From Gemmatirosa kalamazoonensis (GTDB taxonomy: Bacteria > Gemmatimonadota > Gemmatimonadetes > Gemmatimonadales > Gemmatimonadaceae): a stretch of 64,000 bases of DNA. The translations under genes and the position numbers were made by a program. The stretch lies in NCBI RefSeq assembly GCF_000522985.1, contig NZ_CP007128.1:1472220-1536219 (forward strand), written 5' to 3'. Positions 58,626-64,000 of this stretch are shown one piece after another. Numbering within the stretch: the first letter of the stretch is position 1; each line of letters starts with the position of its first letter. The notes beneath the pieces are model-generated. The model was not told the DNA's origin and ran no database searches. It worked only from the letters and a program-made list of their open reading frames with translations.

Positions 58626-59836
58626 CGCGCCGGCGCTCCACGCGGCGGCGCGCCGCGACCTCGATCCTCGCCGTGGTGGTCGCGGGGAGCGCCGCGTGCG
58701 GCGGGCGATGGCGCGCGGGCGAGCCGACGAACGATCTTCGCCCCGCGCTGGCCGCGAGCCGCCGAGCGATCGCCGCGGCTCGGTCGCGACTCGACACCGT
58801 GCTGGCGGACGCCGATCGCGCCGCCGCGGCGTCGCTGCTCGCCGACTCGGTCGAGATGCGCGTCGACGGGCGCGCCGGCGAGGCCACGGTGATCGCGCGC
58901 GGCCGCGAGGCGCTGCTCGCGCGGCTCGCCGCGTTCGCCGGACCCGGCGACGTCGTCCTGCTGCCGCGGCAGACCGAGCACTGCATCGGCGCCGGCTACG
59001 AGACCGGTGTCTACACGCGGTACCAGGCCGACCCGACGGGCGCGCGGACCGCGACGTCCGGCGGCTACGCGATCGCGTGGCAGGTGCGTGACGGCCGCGC
59101 CGCCGTACGCGCCCTCGTCGTCCGCGACGTGCGGGAGTTCGAGCACGCGCCGCGCGGCGTGGCGTGCATGGACGCGGCGGCGGTCGAGCGACGGGCGAGC
59201 CGCACCGGCATCGCCATCGCGTCGGTCTACTCGAACTGGCCCGCGGCGGGCACGCTCGATCGCGCGGCCGCGCGCGCCGGGTGGGGCACGCCGGCGAAGA
59301 ACGGCCAGACGGCGGCGCCACCGTGCGCCGAGGGGAGCGCACCGTGGTCGCCGATCGCCGATCAGGTGCGCTTGCAGCTCTCGCTGCACCGGCGGTTCGG
59401 CACGCTGTTAGGCGCGGAGCTCGTGTCGGTGCCGACCGAGGTGACGCGCTGCTACCGCTCGCTCAACCCGCGCACGCAGACGGTCGTCTCGCAGACCGTG
59501 GCGCTCTCCGACCACGACGCGTTCGTCAACCTGCACGCAGGCGGGGCGCGCGTCGGCGCGGGGCTCGCGTACACGCGGGTCCGCACCCGGTCGATGGAGG
59601 ACAGCGTCGGCGCGTCGGCATGGAAGCGCGCCGACGTGCGCACGACGGGTGGTACGCTCGGCGTCGCCGGGCAGGCGGCGTACACGTTCGGCGTGGGGAC
59701 GCACCTGTATGGGGAGCTCGGTGGGCGCGTGCGGTTCGCGCCGGCCATGACCCCGGACCGGCTGCTCAACTTCGTCCCGGCGTCGATCCCCACGTGGGGG
59801 TACGCGCTGAGCCTCGCGGCGGGCGTCGCGTTCTGA
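58622..59836 (+). CDS. Lipoprotein with NTF2-like domain and C-terminal barrel
   Basis: 404 residues from a GTG overlapping the preceding stop. Lipobox in VVVAGSAACGG. Residues ~30-170 resemble a SnoaL/DUF4440 (NTF2-like) pocket domain (ADRAAAASLLADSVEMRVDG, YAIAWQVRDGRAAVRALVVR). From ~190 the protein becomes barrel-like (GIAIASVYSNWPAAG, LQLSLHRRFGTLLGAELVSV, GTLGVAGQAAYTFGVGTHLY) and ends ..AAGVAF with terminal Phe. An unusual mix of lipid anchor and barrel; function unknown. Confidence 0.72.
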   Translation: MTRRRSTRRRAATSILAVVVAGSAACGGRWRAGEPTNDLRPALAASRRAIAAARSRLDTVLADADRAAAASLLADSVEMRVDGRAGEATVIARGREALLARLAAFAGPGDVVLLPRQTEHCIGAGYETGVYTRYQADPTGARTATSGGYAIAWQVRDGRAAVRALVVRDVREFEHAPRGVACMDAAAVERRASRTGIAIASVYSNWPAAGTLDRAAARAGWGTPAKNGQTAAPPCAEGSAPWSPIADQVRLQLSLHRRFGTLLGAELVSVPTEVTRCYRSLNPRTQTVVSQTVALSDHDAFVNLHAGGARVGAGLAYTRVRTRSMEDSVGASAWKRADVRTTGGTLGVAGQAAYTFGVGTHLYGELGGRVRFAPAMTPDRLLNFVPASIPTWGYALSLAAGVAF

Positions 59837-59837
59837 G

Positions 59838-59860
59838 GCCACGCTACGCGTAGCGGTGGC
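59838..59860. terminator. Short hairpin after the NTF2/barrel lipoprotein gene
   Basis: GCCACGCTACGCGTAGCGGTGGC folds into a nearly perfect 10-bp stem one base after the stop. No T-tract follows, so terminator function is uncertain. Confidence 0.45.
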
Positions 59861-59907
59861 GCGAGCGTGTCGCGCGATACTATCCATGGTGTCGACCACG
59901 CCCGCCC

Positions 59908-61719
59908 GTGCCTAACGTCGAACCGATCGCGTACTACGAGGAGGTCGCCCGCGCGCGCGGGGCCGAGGCCGCGCGCGCCGACCGCGCGGCCCGCGTCGCG
60001 TCGTGGCTGCGCCTCGCGCTCGCCGCCGCCACCGTCGGGGCGCTACTGCGCGGGGCTCCGTGGCCCGGGCTCGTCGCCGCGGCGGGCTTCGTCGCCGTCG
60101 CGTGGTGGCACCGGCGCACCGTGGAGCGCGCCGACGTGGCGCGCCGGCGTGCGGCCGCGGCGCGGGGCGGGCGCGCGCGCGCCGCGCGGCACTGGGCGGA
60201 GATGCCGGCCGTGCGCGCCGTCGCCCCCGCCGACGGGTGGCCGGCCGCGCTCGCGCGCGACCTCGACGTCACCTCGGGTCGGTGCCTAACGCGGCTCGTC
60301 GACGTCGTCCACCCCGCGGTCGGAGGACGCCGCCTGCTCGACTGGCTGCTCGGCGACCCGCCGGCGGTGGAGACGATCCGCGACCGGCAGGCGTCGGTCG
60401 CCGCGCTGCGCGAGCGCCCGGCGCTGCTCGTGGAGATCGTGGCCGACGCGCGCCACGGCGACGCGCCGGCGACGGCGGGCGGGCTCGCCGCGGTGCGCGC
60501 GTGGTGCGAGGCGGGCGAGTCGCGCGTGGCGTGGCTGCCCCGCGCGCTCTCCGTCGCCTGCGTGCTCGCGGCGGTCGTCGCGTTCGTGCTCGGCGGCGCG
60601 AGCGCGGTCGAGCGCGTCGCGGCGCCGCTGCTCGTCGTGCAGCTCGCGCTGGCCGCCGCGGCGCGACGCCGACTGCAGCGCGAGCTGCCACGCGTCGACG
60701 CGGCGCTGCCGCAGATCGCGGGCGTGGTGCGCGTGCTCGCCTCGCTCCATCGCGCCACGGACGTCGCGGGACGCCTCGGCGGGATCCAGCGCCGGCTGCG
60801 CGCGGAGCACGCGGTGTCGTCGCTCGCCGCGCTCGCGCGGCTGCTGGCGTGGAACGAGACGCGCCGCTCGCCGATGGCGCACTGGGCGCTGAACGCGGCC
60901 GGCGGCTTCGACGTGCATCTCGCGCACGCGTTCTCCCGCTGGCGGCGCGACGCCGGCCCGCGCGCGGCGGCGTGGCTCGATCTCGCCGCGGACGCCGAGG
61001 CGCTCGTCGCGCTCGCGACGCTCGCGTTCGAGAACCCGCGCTGGACGATGCCCGCGGTGCGCAACGAGCCCGCGCCGCCGCTCGACGCACGCGGCCTCGC
61101 GCACCCGCTGCTCGCCGCCGACGTCGCGGTGCCTAACGACGCGGCCCTCGCCGCGCCAGGCGACGTGGCGGTCGTGAGCGGCGCGAACATGGCCGGCAAG
61201 ACGACGTTCCTGCGCGCGATCGGGCTCAACGTGCTGCTCGCGCAGGCGGGCGGCCCGGTGTGCGCGGACGACATGGTGGTGCGGCGGTCGCGCGTACGCT
61301 CGAGCGTGCGCGTCGACGACGACCTCGGTCGCGGCGCGTCGCTGTTCCTCGCCGAGGCGACGCGCTTGCGCGACGTGATCCGCGACGCGGAGGACGGCGG
61401 CGCGCCGGTGCTGTTCCTGTTCGACGAGATCCTGCACGGCACGAACGCCGCGGACCGTCTCGCCGCCACGCGCGTGGTGCTGCGCCGCCTCGCGCGCGCC
61501 GGCGCCGCCGGCGTGGTGACGACGCACGACCCCGCGGTCGGCGAGGTGGGCGACGGCGCGGGGGCAGAGCTGAACGCGCCGCGGCAGCTGCACTTCGCGG
61601 GGAGCGTCCGGCGCGATGCGGGCGGCGGGCTCGCGCTCGTGTTCGACTATCGCGTGCGCGAGGGGCCGGCGCGCGAGGCGAACGCGCGGCAGGTGCTGGA
61701 GATGCTCGGCATCGCCTAA
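59908..61719 (+). CDS. Membrane-anchored MutS-like ATPase
   Basis: 603 residues from GTG (GTGCCTAACG, start codon inside the recurrent octamer context). N-terminal hydrophobic hairpin (~30-70: LALAAATVGALL, LVAAAGFVAVAWW) and a second one near 210-250 (LSVACVLAAVVAFVLGG), then MutS core-like helices and the MutS ATPase: VVSGANMAGKTTFLRAIG (Walker A, ~427), VDDDLGRGASLFLAEATRLR, LFLFDEILHGTN (Walker B) and VVTTHDPAV. The mismatch-binding domain I is absent. Related proteins occur in Bacteroidota; a role other than mismatch repair is likely. Confidence 0.88.
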   Translation: MPNVEPIAYYEEVARARGAEAARADRAARVASWLRLALAAATVGALLRGAPWPGLVAAAGFVAVAWWHRRTVERADVARRRAAAARGGRARAARHWAEMPAVRAVAPADGWPAALARDLDVTSGRCLTRLVDVVHPAVGGRRLLDWLLGDPPAVETIRDRQASVAALRERPALLVEIVADARHGDAPATAGGLAAVRAWCEAGESRVAWLPRALSVACVLAAVVAFVLGGASAVERVAAPLLVVQLALAAAARRRLQRELPRVDAALPQIAGVVRVLASLHRATDVAGRLGGIQRRLRAEHAVSSLAALARLLAWNETRRSPMAHWALNAAGGFDVHLAHAFSRWRRDAGPRAAAWLDLAADAEALVALATLAFENPRWTMPAVRNEPAPPLDARGLAHPLLAADVAVPNDAALAAPGDVAVVSGANMAGKTTFLRAIGLNVLLAQAGGPVCADDMVVRRSRVRSSVRVDDDLGRGASLFLAEATRLRDVIRDAEDGGAPVLFLFDEILHGTNAADRLAATRVVLRRLARAGAAGVVTTHDPAVGEVGDGAGAELNAPRQLHFAGSVRRDAGGGLALVFDYRVREGPAREANARQVLEMLGIA

Positions 61720-62627
61720 CGGTTGCCGTACGGCCGCGGCGGCAGCGTGCGCAGGAACTGGTAGACGGCGCGCAGCTCCACCGTGTCCATCTGCGCGATG
61801 ATCTTCAGCGGCATCAGCTTGCCGTCGATGCGCGACCCGTCGGGGCGGGTACCCGTGGTGAGCGCGTGCACGAACTCCGCCTCCGACCACCGGCCGGGAT
61901 TGCCGGCGGGCGTGATGTTCGCCGCCGGCCCCCAGTCGGGGGGCGCACCGGGGATCTTGCCGCCGGAGTAGCCGGGCCCATGGCACCCGGTGCACATCGC
62001 CGCGACGTAGCGTCCGTACTCGGCGGTCGGCGCGACGTCGACGTGCGGCACGTGCGACGCCGCGTGGTCGATCTGCTCGGCCGCGAGCAGCTTCACCTGC
62101 CCGCCGAGGTACAGCGCGCGGATGAGCGGCCCGGCGCGCGGTGGCGTGCGCTCGGTGCCGACCGCCGGGACGCTCCGCGCATACGCGACGATCGCGGCGA
62201 GGTCCTCGTCGGACATGCCCGTCATCTCCTGCGACGGCATGACGAGCAAGGCGGACCCGTCGGCGCGCAGCCCGTGCCGCACGGCGAGCTCCCAGTCGCG
62301 ATCGCCTAACGCCGCACCGCGCCCGCCGCGCGTGAGGTTCGCGCCGGTGAGCCGCCCGATCATCGGGTCGTCGATGATGGTGCGCCCGGCGAGGTTCTCG
62401 CCGTGGCAGTCCATGCACCCGCGCGTCGTCACGAGATGCTTCCCGCGCGCGACGGCCGCGGCGTCGTCGCGCGCGGCGAACGCGTGGTCGGGCGTCGCGA
62501 AGCGCGCGCGGAGCCGCCGCTCGCTCAACCCGTAGACGACGCCCACGCCGGTGAGCACGAGCACGACGACGACGGCGAGCACGCGCAGCGTCCAGCGTGC
62601 GATGGTGCGGGCGGTCGAGGCAGACAT
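61716..62627 (-). CDS. Diheme c-type cytochrome
   Basis: 303 residues. One N-terminal membrane anchor (LRVLAVVVVLVLTGVGVVYG) then two cytochrome c domains with CMDCH (~71) and CTGCH (~214); Met ligands probably in MPSQEMTGMSDEDL and GKLMPLKIIAQM. Periplasmic electron carrier, anchored, similar to the cytochrome subunits of membrane alcohol/aldehyde dehydrogenases. Its TAG stop and the TAA stop of the convergent MutS-like gene overlap within one GCCTAACG. Confidence 0.93.
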   Translation of the reverse strand: MSASTARTIARWTLRVLAVVVVLVLTGVGVVYGLSERRLRARFATPDHAFAARDDAAAVARGKHLVTTRGCMDCHGENLAGRTIIDDPMIGRLTGANLTRGGRGAALGDRDWELAVRHGLRADGSALLVMPSQEMTGMSDEDLAAIVAYARSVPAVGTERTPPRAGPLIRALYLGGQVKLLAAEQIDHAASHVPHVDVAPTAEYGRYVAAMCTGCHGPGYSGGKIPGAPPDWGPAANITPAGNPGRWSEAEFVHALTTGTRPDGSRIDGKLMPLKIIAQMDTVELRAVYQFLRTLPPRPYGNR

Positions 62628-62736
62628 GGGTGGAGCTCCGGTCGGGATTCGTCCGGAAGCTCGCGGCGCTCAGTCGCGCCGGCCTGGGTCGGATGACCCG
62701 GGAGCATGATGACGGCGGCGTGACGGGGGGACGACA

Positions 62737-62816
62737 TCTCACGCGGAGCCGCGGAGGACGCGGAGAACACCACCTGTTGTTGGTTTCCTCCGCGTTCTCC
62801 GCGGCTCCGCGTGAGA
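62737..62816. repeat. 29-bp hairpin C2 (CTCACGCGGAG family)
   Basis: TCTCACGCGGAGCCGCGGAG... (62737-62765) pairs with 62788-62816 with one G-T mismatch; loop 22 nt. Left boundary of the GxxExxY pseudogene region; nearly identical to C3. Confidence 0.88.
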
Positions 62817-62834
62817 GCATCCACCACGGCCGCC

Positions 62835-63139
62835 ATGCGCCTGCTCGACGAAGTCACTGCCACCATCATCGGCACGTCTCTCCGGATCCACCGCGACGTC
62901 GGGCCGGGCCTCCTCGAGTCGGTGTACGAGGCGATCCTCGGGCGGGCTCTCACGCGACACGGGAGCGCCTGACGACCGTGCACGGCAAGCAGGTGCTCAC
63001 CTACCTGCGGCTCATGCACCTGCCGGTCGGCCTCCTGCTCAACTTCGGCGCGGGCACCATGAAGGAAGGGCTGCGTCGGATCGTCAACGACCTGCCGCCG
63101 GAGGAATCGCCCGCCCTCCGGGTCAATCGCGGCGGCTGA
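62835..63139 (+). pseudogene. GxxExxY-family protein, internally deleted remnant
   Basis: The N-terminal fragment from ATG 62835 (ATIIGTSLRIHRDVGPGLLE, SVYEAILGRALTRHG) is the classic GxxExxY start but stops at 62970-62972. The C-terminal part (GKQVLTYLRLMHLPVGLLLN, FGAGTMKEGLRRIVNDLP) is in another frame and ends at 63139. The middle ~55-60 residues, including the DxxVxxxxxxElK core, are missing, so the gene is dead. Family members are small nuclease-fold-like proteins of unknown role. Bracketed by hairpins C2 and C3. Confidence 0.85.
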
Positions 63140-63146
63140 CGGCATG

Positions 63147-63221
63147 TCACGCGGAGCCGCGGAGGACGCGGAGAAACCCCAAGGCAGTGGTGTTCTCCGC
63201 GTCCTCCGCGGCTCCGCGTGA
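63147..63221. repeat. Perfect 29-bp hairpin C3 (CTCACGCGGAG family)
   Basis: TCACGCGGAGCCGCGGAGGA... (63147-63175) pairs perfectly with 63193-63221 around a 17-nt loop. It starts 8 bp after the GxxExxY remnant's stop. Confidence 0.9.
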
Positions 63222-63274
63222 GATCCACGCAGCGTCCGACACGCCGCGGACGCCGCGCGGTCGGACGAGCGACC

Positions 63275-64000
63275 TCACTCCGCGCGCAGCGCCGCGTTCG
63301 GGTCCGCCCGCGCGGCGCGGCGCGCCGGGAGCGCGCTCGCGAGCGCCGCGACCGCGACGAGTGTGGCGCCGACCCCGAGATATGCGCGCGGGTCGGTGGC
63401 CGAGGTGCGAAAGAGCAGCGGCTGGATCCACGGCGCGGCGACGAGCGCCGCGATGGACCCGAGCCCCGCGCCCGCGAGCGCGAACGCGACGCCCTCGCCG
63501 ACGACGAGCCGCGCGACGGCGCGCGCGCTCGCGCCGAGCGCGACTCGCACGCTCAGCTCGTGCGACCGCTGCGCGACGTCGTACGCGACGACGCCGTACA
63601 GCCCCACCGCCGCGACGGCGAGCGCGAGCAGCCCGAACGCGGCGAACATCGTCGCGCCGAGCTCCCACGAGCGGCGCTGCGCGCTCACGAGATCGGCGAG
63701 CGGCTCCACGGTGACATATCCCTGCCCGGGCATCGCGCGCGTGAGCGCTCGGCGCACGTCCTCGGCCATCGCGGCGGCGTGCGCACCGGCGACGCGCACG
63801 ACCATGCGGTTGCCGCCCGCCGGGTCGCGCTGGTCGAGCGGCAGGTAGTAGACGAACCGCTCCGCGCTCGTGAGGTCGCGCTCCGCGGCGTCCTCGGCGA
63901 CGCCGACGACCGTCGCGCACGGCACGGTGTCGGCGCCGACGCGCAGGCAGCGGCCTAACGGATCGCGGCCGGGCCACAGCGCGCGCGCCATCGAGCGGCT
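63275..64000 (-). CDS. ADOP/MacB-type ABC permease, C-terminal part (runs off window)
   Basis: At least 241 residues, open to the right edge. SRSMARALWPGRDPLGRCLR precedes the second periplasmic domain's end (VPCATVVGVAEDAAERDLTS), then the FtsX helices LGATMFAAFGLLALAVAAVG, the coupling segment ELSVRVALGASARAVARLVV and the usual C-terminus ARRAARADPNAALRAE. This is the 3' third of a second duplicated orphan permease; its start and any PadR partner lie outside the window. Confidence 0.92.
   Translation of the reverse strand, partial: SRSMARALWPGRDPLGRCLRVGADTVPCATVVGVAEDAAERDLTSAERFVYYLPLDQRDPAGGNRMVVRVAGAHAAAMAEDVRRALTRAMPGQGYVTVEPLADLVSAQRRSWELGATMFAAFGLLALAVAAVGLYGVVAYDVAQRSHELSVRVALGASARAVARLVVGEGVAFALAGAGLGSIAALVAAPWIQPLLFRTSATDPRAYLGVGATLVAVAALASALPARRAARADPNAALRAE

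Overview
The window is one strand-mixed piece of a very GC-rich (roughly 70% or more by eye) bacterial chromosome or large replicon. Gene content points to Gemmatimonadota, Gemmatirosa-like (inference, not a database result): a PadR regulator next to an 'orphan' duplicated MacB-type permease (ADOP), glycogen-binding (CBM48/AMPK-type) domains tied to an ECF sigma operon, many small signal-peptide beta-barrels, Tat-exported TldD, and arginine genes under an ArgR. I recognise about 60 genes, no tRNA/rRNA, no CRISPR array, no IS transposase and no phage module.

Layout. 0.2-3.0 kb: secreted barrel, then a translationally coupled pair of InlB-repeat surface proteins, the first ending in a dockerin-like motif. 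3.3-4.7 kb: ECF sigma/anti-sigma pair. 4.7-9.7 kb: ispG, a membrane protein, a barrel, a cold-shock gene with its own promoter and terminator, a GARS-like ATP-grasp enzyme and a PIG-L deacetylase. 9.7-13.9 kb (minus): PrcB-domain lipoprotein, then an ECF sigma operon whose anti-sigma and terminal gene both carry glycogen-binding domains. 14.0-19.7 kb (minus): exported D-aminoacylase-like amidohydrolase, large Omp85-like barrel, M15 peptidase, multi-pass protein. 19.8-23.0 kb: DinB, Crp/Fnr regulator, small secreted protein, VOC and YdeI proteins. 23.2-27.4 kb: adaptor, frameshifted MacB permease, TolC. 27.5-39.9 kb: branched-chain and arginine genes (ilvE, argH, argG, argR minus; argC, argB, argD, argA-like plus) split by PadR-ADOP. 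40.0-43.8 kb: lipoprotein esterase, TetR, and an RsbQ/KAI2-type hydrolase beside a frameshifted PAS histidine kinase. 43.9-49.6 kb: barrel, vanadium haloperoxidase/PAP2 lipoprotein, TldE and Tat-TldD. 49.9-59.8 kb: peptidoglycan-binding peptidase-like protein, AraC regulator, barrel, DHFR-like, DUF1905/YdeI, CPBP protease, beta-lactamase-like hydrolase with an amidohydrolase-like N-terminus, secreted esterase, two lipoproteins. 59.9-64 kb: membrane MutS-like ATPase, diheme cytochrome c, a GxxExxY pseudogene and the 3' part of a second ADOP permease running off the right edge.

Two features cut across the genes. (1) At least 18 long hairpin elements, mostly in intergenic gaps, fall into several sequence families; some are nested inside one another, one sits in frame inside argC, and two copies bracket the GxxExxY pseudogene. 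(2) The octamer GCCTAACG/CGTTAGGC occurs about 45 times (50 times as the heptamer GCCTAAC), equally on both strands, in every codon frame, in stop codons and in intergenic DNA; nearly all in-frame TTA leucine codons I noticed are within it. Both look like DNA-level rather than protein-level signals.

Regulation visible in sequence: a 21-bp palindrome (TATGCA-N7-TGCATA core) covers the promoters of both argC and argG and is probably the ArgR operator; at argC and padR the -10 hexamer ends exactly 6 nt before the ATG, implying leaderless transcripts. Thirteen adjacent gene pairs overlap by exactly 4 bp (GTGA or ATGA), so translational coupling is the rule. Two genes (MacB permease, PAS histidine kinase) are broken by the same lesion, one extra CG in a (CG)6 run.
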